A DNA stretch of 38,870 nt from an uncultured Bacteroidaceae bacterium. Its GTDB lineage: Bacteria > Bacteroidota > Bacteroidia > Bacteroidales > Bacteroidaceae. The stretch is taken from contig CAJOEI010000034.1 of NCBI GenBank assembly GCA_905233465.1, forward strand, positions 4,562 to 43,431, given 5' to 3'. The notes beneath the pieces are model-generated. The model made no database searches. It was not told the origin of the DNA and worked only from the letters and a program-made list of their open reading frames with translations. Position numbers and translations under genes: made by a program. How positions within the stretch are numbered: the first letter of the stretch is position 1; every line of letters begins with the position of its first letter. Below are positions 16,988-24,795 of this stretch, one piece after another.

Positions 16988-18808
16988 TTGTCAAAACGCA
17001 AATCCATAGAGCTTCTGGCGCCGGCCCGCAACCTCGAATGTGGACTCGAGGCTGTGCGCCACGGCGCTGATGCTGTTTACATCGGCGCACCGCGTTTTGG
17101 TGCACGTGCAGCCGCGGGCAACAGCATTGATGACATAGCCGAGCTTGTGCGTTATGCCCACATCTTCGGAGTGCGTATTTATGTCACGCTCAACACCCTC
17201 CTGCACGACGATGAGCTGTCAGAGGCACAAGCCCTCATCAACAATCTCGCTGCCATCAACGTTGACGCACTCATCACCCAAGACCCGCGCATCCTACCTA
17301 ACACAGCAAGTGCACAGGGCGGTTTTCCCGCCCTGACAAGCCCCATTCCACTGCACTCATCCACGCAGATGGACAACCGCACCATCGATGATGTCCGCAC
17401 ACGCCTCGAAGCAGGCTATGAGCAGACCGTCCTTGCGCGCGAGCTTTCGCTTGATGACATTCGTGCCATACACGCCGCCGTACCAGAGATGGTTCTGGAG
17501 GCCTTCGTTCACGGCGCACTTTGTGTCAGCTACAGTGGCCGCTGCTACGCCAGCGAATATTGTTTCCAGCGTAGCGCCAACCGTGGCGAGTGTGCACAGT
17601 TCTGCCGCTTGCCTTTCAGCCTCATCGATGCTGACAATGGCAAGATGGTATATACCCAACCACGTCATTTGCTGTCTCTTCGCGACATGAACCGTTCAGC
17701 CGACCTCGAAGCCATGATGGATGCTGGCATAAGCAGCTTCAAGATTGAAGGGCGGCTCAAGGACGTCAGCTATGTCAAGAACACCACAGCATACTATCGC
17801 CAACGCATCGATGACATCATAGCGCGCCGTCCAGACGATTTCTGCCGGGCATCGTACGGGCACAGTACCATCACCTTCACTCCAGACCTCCAACGCAGTT
17901 TCAACAGAGGCTTCACGGATTACTTCCTTCATGGTCGCACCTCAGACATGGCCAACCATCTCACGCCAAAGAGCATTGGTCAGCCCATAGGCAGCGTGTC
18001 TAACGGTGCCACAGCCAGCTCACGCATTCCCGTACATACCCACACCACCCTCGCCAACGGTGATGGGTTATGCTTCATCAACAGCGAGGACCAGCTACAA
18101 GGTTTTCGCGTCAACCGCGTTGAGGCAACCCAAAACCCGTCTGTAGTCAACATCATACCACATCCATCACCACTCACCCCGGCGCCACGCCCCGGCACAC
18201 AACTCTTCCGCAACTACGATGCCGACTTCGAACGCCAACTCGCACGCCCCACAGCACAGCGTCATATTGACGTGAGATGGACGCTCACCGACGCTGTCAA
18301 TGACTTAGAGGGCTTTAGCCTCACACTCACCATACTCGAAACGGGACAAAGCGCCACAGCCGTCTTTCCGCTGGCACACGAACTGGCACGCACACCTCAG
18401 AGTGAGGCCATCTGTCGACAACTGTGCCGACTTGGTGACACGCCCTACTCCTGCACGCCCGAGGACATCACCATCACCACCACCGACAACTGGTTCATAC
18501 CGGCATCCACACTCGCTGCATGGCGCAGGGAGGTCATTGCATCTCTAACCACTAATAAGCCACCCAAACCCAAAGCGTCCCGCGCCGTGAGCGTGTCTGG
18601 CACTTCCGTAGCAAACAATTTTTCGCGGCACATCCCCCTCATGACATGCCGCTACTGCATTCGCTATGAGCTTGGAGCCTGTCTCCGCCACGACAACGCC
18701 AACAGACTGCCACGCCGCCTTGCACTGCGTCTGGCCGATGGTCGCACATTCCCGCTGCACTTCGACTGCCAGCGATGCGAAATGCAGGTCCTTGCACCCG
18801 ACAAATAG
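16988..18808 (+). CDS. U32 family protein, RlhA-like (23S rRNA hydroxylation-type)
   Basis: A 606-residue protein opening with IELLAPARNLECGLEAVRHGADAVYIG, the TIM-barrel N-terminus of the peptidase U32 family. The Fe-S ligand set is visible: Cys179, Cys186, Cys202 and Cys206 in HGALCVSYSGRC and ANRGECAQFCR. In E. coli the related RlhA hydroxylates C2501 of 23S rRNA; long U32 proteins like this with a second C-terminal part are usually assigned to that group, though protease names persist. The only start in the conserved place is TTG at 16988, since a TGA stop lies in frame at 16982. Two insertions relative to the family are low-complexity: GGFPALTSPI (about 111-120), encoded by a perfect hairpin, and HPSPLTPAPR near residue 396. 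It follows metA by 14 bases. Confidence 0.85.
   Translation: MSKRKSIELLAPARNLECGLEAVRHGADAVYIGAPRFGARAAAGNSIDDIAELVRYAHIFGVRIYVTLNTLLHDDELSEAQALINNLAAINVDALITQDPRILPNTASAQGGFPALTSPIPLHSSTQMDNRTIDDVRTRLEAGYEQTVLARELSLDDIRAIHAAVPEMVLEAFVHGALCVSYSGRCYASEYCFQRSANRGECAQFCRLPFSLIDADNGKMVYTQPRHLLSLRDMNRSADLEAMMDAGISSFKIEGRLKDVSYVKNTTAYYRQRIDDIIARRPDDFCRASYGHSTITFTPDLQRSFNRGFTDYFLHGRTSDMANHLTPKSIGQPIGSVSNGATASSRIPVHTHTTLANGDGLCFINSEDQLQGFRVNRVEATQNPSVVNIIPHPSPLTPAPRPGTQLFRNYDADFERQLARPTAQRHIDVRWTLTDAVNDLEGFSLTLTILETGQSATAVFPLAHELARTPQSEAICRQLCRLGDTPYSCTPEDITITTTDNWFIPASTLAAWRREVIASLTTNKPPKPKASRAVSVSGTSVANNFSRHIPLMTCRYCIRYELGACLRHDNANRLPRRLALRLADGRTFPLHFDCQRCEMQVLAPDK
17315..17335. repeat. Perfect hairpin inside the U32 gene
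   Basis: CAGGGCGG at 17315-17322 and CCGCCCTG at 17328-17335 form an 8-base-pair inverted repeat with a TTTTC loop. It encodes the GGFPAL insertion that breaks the otherwise conserved segment leading to LHSSTQ, so it looks like an in-frame spacer-type insertion. Confidence 0.6.
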
Positions 18809-18833
18809 CTAAACCAAAGACAAACAAATATTT

Positions 18834-20303
18834 ATGAAAAGTGAAACATCCGGCTCTCGCGCCTATTTGATTTCCATCGTCATGGTTGCCGTATTAGGCG
18901 GCCTGCTCTTCGGCTACGACACAGCCGTCATCTCTGGTGCCGAGAAGGGCCTTCAGGCCTTCTTCCTCGGCGCACAAGACTTCCAGTACACCGACTTCAT
19001 GCACGGTTTCACCAGCAGCAGCGCCCTCATCGGCTGCATCATCGGCTCGGCACTCTCAGGCCTGCTGGCCACACGTCTGGGTCGCAAGCGTTCGCTCATC
19101 GTAGCGGGCATACTCTTCTTCATCTCAGCTCTCGGCTCGATGTCGCCTGAGTTTCTCATCCACGCACATGGTGTTCCCACGTTCTCATTGCTTGTGACGT
19201 TCAACATCTACCGTGTCATCGGCGGCATCGGCGTGGGACTGGCATCAGCCATCTGCCCGATGTACATCGGCGAGGTGGCACCATCGGACATACGCGGCAT
19301 GCTCGTTTCATGGAACCAGTTTGCCATCATCTTCGGACAGCTGGTGGTCTATTTCGTCAACTTCCTCATCTTGGGCGACCACACCAACCCCATCATCGAG
19401 GCTGTGGGTCAGGGCGTAAATGCCGTGATGCCCGGCAGCGACCCGTGGACCATCACCACGGGCTGGCGCTATATGTTCGGTTCCGAGGCCGTGCCGGCAG
19501 GACTGTTCACCGTCCTCATCTGCTTAGTACCTGAGTCACCGCGCTATCTCGTGATGATTGGCCGTGACGACGTCGCCATGCGAGTCCTCTCACGCATCAA
19601 CGGCAGCACAAGCGCCGAGCGCATCCTCACTGACATACGCCAGACCATCACCGTACGCACCGAGCGCCTCTTCAGCTACGGTTTCCTGTGCATCTTCGTG
19701 GGCATCATGCTCAGCGTCTTCCAGCAGGCCGTAGGCATCAATGCCGTACTGTACTACGCTCCGCGCATCTTTGGCGACATGGGCATGACCAATCCCATGG
19801 TAAACACCGTAGTTATGGGTGTGGTCAACATCCTCTTCACCCTCGTTGCCGTCTTCACCGTGGAGAAACTCGGCCGCAAACCCTTGCTCATCTGCGGCTC
19901 ACTGGGCATGGCCATCGGCGCTTTCGGCGTAGCAGTGACATTCGGCAACGCCAGCCTCTCGCTCATCACCATGCTCAGCATCATGGTCTACAGCGCATCA
20001 TTCATGTTCTCGTGGGGCCCCATCTGCTGGGTGCTCATCGCTGAGATCTTCCCCAACACCATACGCGGTGCTGCCGTGGCCATCGCCGTGGCATTCCAGT
20101 GGATATTCAACTTCATCGTCAGCAGCACATTCGTGCCGATGTTTAACATGCACCTCACGCCGGGCGATGACTTCGGACACTGGTTCACCTACGGCCTATA
20201 CGGCATCATCTGCATCATCGCAGCCATCTTCGTATGGCGTCTCGTGCCCGAGACCAAGGGCCGCACCCTGGAGGAGATGACCACGCTGTGGAAGAAACGT
20301 TGA
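18834..20303 (+). CDS. xylE: Sugar:proton symporter, XylE-like (MFS sugar porter family)
   Basis: A 489-residue, 12-segment MFS transporter. Motifs of the sugar porter family are RLGRKRS (loop 2-3), PESPRYL (loop 6), EKLGRKPLL (loop 8-9) and PETKGRTLEEM (C-terminus). The residues that hold xylose in E. coli XylE are matched in context: WNQFAIIFGQLVVY, FQQAVGINAVLYYAP and SWGPICWVLIAEIFP. D-xylose or glucose uptake driven by protons is therefore likely; the exact sugar is inferred. No xylA/xylB genes are nearby. It begins 25 bases after the U32 gene and is followed 16 bases later by tamB. Confidence 0.9.
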   Translation: MKSETSGSRAYLISIVMVAVLGGLLFGYDTAVISGAEKGLQAFFLGAQDFQYTDFMHGFTSSSALIGCIIGSALSGLLATRLGRKRSLIVAGILFFISALGSMSPEFLIHAHGVPTFSLLVTFNIYRVIGGIGVGLASAICPMYIGEVAPSDIRGMLVSWNQFAIIFGQLVVYFVNFLILGDHTNPIIEAVGQGVNAVMPGSDPWTITTGWRYMFGSEAVPAGLFTVLICLVPESPRYLVMIGRDDVAMRVLSRINGSTSAERILTDIRQTITVRTERLFSYGFLCIFVGIMLSVFQQAVGINAVLYYAPRIFGDMGMTNPMVNTVVMGVVNILFTLVAVFTVEKLGRKPLLICGSLGMAIGAFGVAVTFGNASLSLITMLSIMVYSASFMFSWGPICWVLIAEIFPNTIRGAAVAIAVAFQWIFNFIVSSTFVPMFNMHLTPGDDFGHWFTYGLYGIICIIAAIFVWRLVPETKGRTLEEMTTLWKKR

Positions 20304-20319
20304 CAACAGCCTGTTCCCC

Positions 20320-22662
20320 GTGCGCCTGCGGCCAATCCTATATACTCTGTTAGCATTGCTGGCGCTGCCTTTTGTGGCAGCGCTGCTGCTGGCAGTGGCC
20401 CTGTATATCCCAGCAGTACAGGATTATGCCGTAGGCGTGATGACGGAGTATGTCGACGAGCGCACAGGCCTCCAGCTCTCTGTGGGACGTTTAAGGCTCA
20501 CATTCCCATTAGACTTGCGCATTGATGATGTCGTTGTCCTTGATGCCGCCTCCGACACGTTGTTGGCAGCCCGCACAGTGGTCGTCGACACCGACCTGAC
20601 ACAATTGCTTACATGGCGTGTCGGCTTGGATGGCGTGTCAGCAGACGATGTTGTTGCCGACACTCGCGACATGATAGCTCAGGCGCGCGTGACAGGGCGC
20701 TTCAGCCGATTCACATTCCACGACGACCTCGAGCTGCTGCGTCAGCACGTCGATATAGACGACCTCCTGCTCAGCGGTGCCGACGTGACGGTGCATCTGC
20801 GCGACACCGTCGTGCCAGACGACAGCACCTCTCTGCGCTGGACACTGACACTGCAACACGGAGCCATCAGCGACAGCCGCGTGCGTGTCGTCCTGCCGGC
20901 AGACACAACCTTGATGGCCGCCACCATCAGCAGCCTCACCGCCGACGACGTCACTGTTGACTTAGGCAGACAATTATATAATGTACGCGCGTGCGCATGC
21001 GAAGCACGCCTGCTGTACAAGAACGACCAGTTAGCAATAGACGAAGGTTTCAGCCTGGCGGCAGACAGCGTGAGCTGCGATGCCGCTCAAGGATGGCTTG
21101 CCCTGCCACGACTGGAGCTCGTGGCGCAGAGTGAACACGACACACAACACTCTCCAAGTTCCATGTCGCTATCCGGGCGCATGGACTTCTCCGCCTTCAC
21201 CGCCGGCGCTGGTGGACACGCGGATATTGAGTTCAGCGGCACACTGTCGGCCGATGACATCGAACGCGCATTGACCGCTGTCGGCGTTTCCAACGGTTCA
21301 TCTGCAAGAAGAAGCCTTGCCATGCCCCAGCAGCCACTGTCCATCCGCCTGCTGGCATCCGGCAACATCGACACACTGGATGTTGAGAAGCTGTCGCTAC
21401 TGCTGCCTGGCAGCATCGACCTCGATGCCACGGCTGCTCTGACGCAGCCTATGGACAGCCTGCAACGCAGTGCCACAGTGTCGCTAAGCGCACGCACGAC
21501 ATCCCTTGACTGGCTGCTGCAGTATTTTGCTCCCGATGCCGGCCTGCGACTTCCGCACATGATGATCACCGCCGATGCCAGCCTGCAAGGACAGCGCCTG
21601 GGCCTCGACGCACGCATGACCGAACCCTTCGATGCACTCAAGGCAGCGCGCCAGGGCAGCGTCCACCTCACAGTGGACAGCCTTGTCAGCAACAACGGAC
21701 TGTTGCGCTATGCCGCACGCGGCGAGGTGCAGCACCTCGATGTCCGCCATTTCCTGCCACGCGACAGCATAGGAGTGGTAAGCGCCACGTTTGCCCTCAG
21801 CGGTCGCGGCACAGACCTCTACTCCACCGCCACACGTATATATGCCGAGGCACACGTGAGCCGCCTGCAGTATGGCCGGCGCATAGACCTCTCAGGCGTG
21901 GCACTGCAGGCTCACATCGCCGACGGACAGGGACGTGCCACCGTGAATGTCGACAACGAGATGCTGACCATGCGTGTCGATGCTGCAGCAATGCTCCAGC
22001 GACGCCTCTCCGGAGTGACATTCGGCGTAGACCTCACCGCTGCCGACCTCCATGAACTGGGACTGTCCTCACAACCACTGAACATTGCAGCCTGTCTGCA
22101 CGTCGATGGCCAGACCAACCTGCGCGACAGCCACATCATCGACGGCACCATATCCGACATAACACTCATGGCAGAGGACACGCTGTTCCGGCCCGAGGAC
22201 GTGGAGCTGCGGGCGTTGCTGCGCACCGACACCGTGCATGTCTTTGCCACCAGCGGCGACCTCATGTTGACGCTCTCCGCCGACCAGGGTTACGAACGGC
22301 TGCTGCGTCAGGCCACGGCACTGAGCGACGAGCTACAACGCCAATGGACAACGCGCAGCTTCGAGCTGGCACGCCTGCGTCGCCTGCTGCCCAACGCCGA
22401 AATGCACATAATCTCGGGCACGGGCAATCCCGCACACGACATAGCAGCCGCCAACGGCATAGATTTCCAGCTGGCGAACATAGACATCATGCTGAGCCCC
22501 GACGATGGCCTTAACGCCGGCGGAAACATCTATGCCCTCACCACCGGCGGCGTGCGGCTCGATACGGTGGCGTTCCATGCGTTCCAAGACAGCACCGCCA
22601 TGCAGATTGATGCGCGTGTGCACAAGGCTTCCGCTTCGATGCGCGCATGGAGGCGCAGCTGA
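20320..22662 (+). CDS. tamB: TamB N-terminal fragment (first frame)
   Basis: 780 codons. A GTG start is followed by a membrane anchor (residues about 4-31: ILYTLLALLALPFVAALLLA), then DERTGLQLSVGRLRLTFPLDLRIDDVVV, a typical AsmA/TamB N-terminus, and long beta-strand repeats. The last about 13 codons (after VHK) are out-of-frame reading, so the natural protein diverges at about 22625. Confidence 0.7.
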   Translation: MRLRPILYTLLALLALPFVAALLLAVALYIPAVQDYAVGVMTEYVDERTGLQLSVGRLRLTFPLDLRIDDVVVLDAASDTLLAARTVVVDTDLTQLLTWRVGLDGVSADDVVADTRDMIAQARVTGRFSRFTFHDDLELLRQHVDIDDLLLSGADVTVHLRDTVVPDDSTSLRWTLTLQHGAISDSRVRVVLPADTTLMAATISSLTADDVTVDLGRQLYNVRACACEARLLYKNDQLAIDEGFSLAADSVSCDAAQGWLALPRLELVAQSEHDTQHSPSSMSLSGRMDFSAFTAGAGGHADIEFSGTLSADDIERALTAVGVSNGSSARRSLAMPQQPLSIRLLASGNIDTLDVEKLSLLLPGSIDLDATAALTQPMDSLQRSATVSLSARTTSLDWLLQYFAPDAGLRLPHMMITADASLQGQRLGLDARMTEPFDALKAARQGSVHLTVDSLVSNNGLLRYAARGEVQHLDVRHFLPRDSIGVVSATFALSGRGTDLYSTATRIYAEAHVSRLQYGRRIDLSGVALQAHIADGQGRATVNVDNEMLTMRVDAAAMLQRRLSGVTFGVDLTAADLHELGLSSQPLNIAACLHVDGQTNLRDSHIIDGTISDITLMAEDTLFRPEDVELRALLRTDTVHVFATSGDLMLTLSADQGYERLLRQATALSDELQRQWTTRSFELARLRRLLPNAEMHIISGTGNPAHDIAAANGIDFQLANIDIMLSPDDGLNAGGNIYALTTGGVRLDTVAFHAFQDSTAMQIDARVHKASASMRAWRRS

Positions 22663-23804
22663 CCGACACCGGTTCCGTGGCACGACTGCGCTACTATGAC
22701 GAACGCGGACGCTTAGGCGTGGACCTCGGCCTCGACGCAGCCATCGTCGACGAGTCGCTGCGCCTGCGTCTCAACCCGCTGAATCCTGTGCTGGCATACC
22801 GCACCTTCAGTGTGAATCCGGACAACTACTTCAGCCTGCACCGCCGCAACCGCATCGCGGCAGACATAAGGCTGACAGGTGCCGACGGCACAGGACTGGC
22901 ACTCTATTCCACGCCCGACGACGAGGCACGCCAGAACATCACTCTGGGCATGAAGGACATCAACCTGGGCAGCCTGTTCAGCGTGGTGCCCTACGCACCG
23001 CGCGTGACGGGTATGCTCGAAGGCGACATCCACCTGCTGCAGCACGACACCAACCTCAGCATCTCTGCCGATGTCACAGCGAGCAACCTCACTTACGAAC
23101 AGGCTCCGCTCGGCCAGCTCGGAGTACAGGCCGTATATATGCCTAACCCCGACGGCAGCCATTTCGTCGACGGCTCGCTGCTACACACGGGCATGCCTGT
23201 AGCCACCTTCGGCGGCACGCTGGGCAAGGCTCACGCCGATGGCACGATGTCGTTAGACGTCGATGTCGCACTGGAACGCTTCCCGCTGTCGCTGGCCAAT
23301 GGCTTCGTGCCCGACGGCATAGCCACGCTGGCCGGGCAGCTCATGGGCGACATACATCTCTCGGGCAACACGGCGCGGCCGCTGGCTCAGGGTGCGGTGC
23401 TGACACAAGACGTACGTGTGACGTCCAATGCCTACAGCCTCAACCTGCGGCTGGCCGACGACGCGGCTGAGGATGGACTCACTGCGCGTGTATTCCACCG
23501 GCAACGAGCCGTTGCTGGTACACGGCACAGTGGACTTCGCACGACCCGACCAGATAGCCGTGGACATGAGCCTCGCGGCAACAAACTACGAGCTCATAAA
23601 CGCTCGACGTCAGACCGGCGCAGTGGCCTACGGACGCGCTTACGTAGACTGCAACGCACGTCTGCGCGGCACATTGGACAACATGAGGCTGATGGGCAAC
23701 GTCAAGGTGCTCTCGGCCACAGACCTTACATACGTCCTCACCGACTCGCCACTCTCAGCCGACGACCCGCTGGCAGGGCTCGTGGAGTTTGTGGACTTCA
23801 CTGA
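22647..23804 (+). CDS. tamB: TamB middle fragment (second frame)
   Basis: The frame starting with the ATG at 22647 carries genuine TamB sequence (MEAQLTDTGSVARLRYYDERG and onward) only until about 23460; in-frame homologous codons also exist upstream of the ATG back to 22626. Beyond 23465 the frame is a shadow that ends at 23804. It would be a separate protein only if the frameshifts are real. Confidence 0.5.
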   Translation: MEAQLTDTGSVARLRYYDERGRLGVDLGLDAAIVDESLRLRLNPLNPVLAYRTFSVNPDNYFSLHRRNRIAADIRLTGADGTGLALYSTPDDEARQNITLGMKDINLGSLFSVVPYAPRVTGMLEGDIHLLQHDTNLSISADVTASNLTYEQAPLGQLGVQAVYMPNPDGSHFVDGSLLHTGMPVATFGGTLGKAHADGTMSLDVDVALERFPLSLANGFVPDGIATLAGQLMGDIHLSGNTARPLAQGAVLTQDVRVTSNAYSLNLRLADDAAEDGLTARVFHRQRAVAGTRHSGLRTTRPDSRGHEPRGNKLRAHKRSTSDRRSGLRTRLRRLQRTSARHIGQHEADGQRQGALGHRPYIRPHRLATLSRRPAGRARGVCGLH

Positions 23805-24795
23805 CACCGTACGCATCGAGGCACCCACAGAGAGGCCCCGCCCACAGAACATCAACATCTTCATGGGCCTGCAGATCGAGGATGCCGCACAGCTCCACTG
23901 CCTGCTCTCGGCCGACGGCACAAACTATGTCGACCTCGAGGGCGGCGGCGACCTTACGATGACCTATTCCCCAGAGCGCGACCTGCAACTCAACGGACGC
24001 TACACCGTGACATCGGGCACGCTGAAATACACCATGATGGTCATTCCGCTGCGCGAGTTCGTCATACACAGCGGCAGCTACGTCGAGTTCCGCGGACCAG
24101 TGATGAATCCCTACCTCAGCCTCAGCGCCACGGAGCGCGTCACCACCACCATCACCCAGAACGACAAACCGCGCAGCGTGGCTTTCGACGTAGGTATGGA
24201 CATATCACAGACACTGGACAACATGGGGCTGGAGTTCACCATCGAAGCGCCCGAAGACATGACGGTGCAGAACGAGCTGGCCTCGATGAGCACCGAACAG
24301 CGCGGACGCGTTGCCGTGACCATGCTTGCGACAGGCATGTACATCACCGACTCCGGCAGCCTCACCAGCGGAGGGCTGTCCACACAGAACGCACTCAACG
24401 CCTTCTTGCAGAGCCAGATATCCAACATCACCAGCAAGGCGCTGAAGACCATCGACCTGAGCATGGGTGTCGAACAGGGCACATCGGCGACGGGTGCCAC
24501 AACCACCGACTACAGCTTCCGCTTTGCCAAGCGCTTCTGGGGCAACCGCATTAGCGTCATCGTGGGCGGACGCGTCAGCACGGGCGAGGATGCCACCAAC
24601 ACCGGCCAGAGCCTGATTGACAACGTGTCGATAGAATATCGTCTCGACAAGAGCGCCACGCGCTATGTCACAGTGTTCTACGACAAGGACCGCGAGTCGC
24701 TGCTCGACGGCGAAGTGATGGAGATGGGCGCCGCCCTCGTCCTGCGCCGCAAGAGCAACCGACTCGGAGAACTGTTTCTATTCAAGTCAAGATGA
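23428..24795 (+). CDS. tamB: TamB C-terminal fragment (first frame restored)
   Basis: Genuine TamB sequence begins at about 23467 (RMDSLRVYSTGN) and contains the conserved C-terminal domain: LINARRQTGAVAYGRAYVD, LRGTLDNMRLMGNVKVL, DLTYVLTDSPLSADDPL and, near the end, YRFAKRFWGNRISVIVGGRVSTGE-type beta strands. Its end overlaps tamL. Confidence 0.65.
   Translation: MPTASTCGWPTTRLRMDSLRVYSTGNEPLLVHGTVDFARPDQIAVDMSLAATNYELINARRQTGAVAYGRAYVDCNARLRGTLDNMRLMGNVKVLSATDLTYVLTDSPLSADDPLAGLVEFVDFTDTVRIEAPTERPRPQNINIFMGLQIEDAAQLHCLLSADGTNYVDLEGGGDLTMTYSPERDLQLNGRYTVTSGTLKYTMMVIPLREFVIHSGSYVEFRGPVMNPYLSLSATERVTTTITQNDKPRSVAFDVGMDISQTLDNMGLEFTIEAPEDMTVQNELASMSTEQRGRVAVTMLATGMYITDSGSLTSGGLSTQNALNAFLQSQISNITSKALKTIDLSMGVEQGTSATGATTTDYSFRFAKRFWGNRISVIVGGRVSTGEDATNTGQSLIDNVSIEYRLDKSATRYVTVFYDKDRESLLDGEVMEMGAALVLRRKSNRLGELFLFKSR

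Larger units (their letters stand above)
20320..24795 (+). pseudogene. tamB: tamB, complete in length but broken by two compensating frameshifts
   Basis: TamB is an about 1490-residue protein that spans the periplasm and is thought to carry lipids to the outer membrane. Here it is read in three pieces. The N-terminal frame has a single membrane helix and the AsmA/TamB repeats, and stops at 22662. The homologous reading continues one frame back from about 22626 (GFRFDARMEAQLTDTG…), then returns to the first frame near 23458-23466 (RMDSLRVYSTGNEPLLVHG…) with the conserved C-terminal TamB domain (DUF490). A lost G in the run at 22626-22627 and a one-base gain near 23460 would explain both. Sequencing or assembly error or a real double mutation are both possible. 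The start is a GTG at 20320, and the stop overlaps the tamL ATG by four bases. Confidence 0.75.

Noticed and set aside
17179..17400. Small ORFs opposite or inside the U32, MFS and TamB genes
   Set aside because: They overlap conserved genes and have low-complexity translations (Ser/Arg/His-rich), which is typical of shadow frames.
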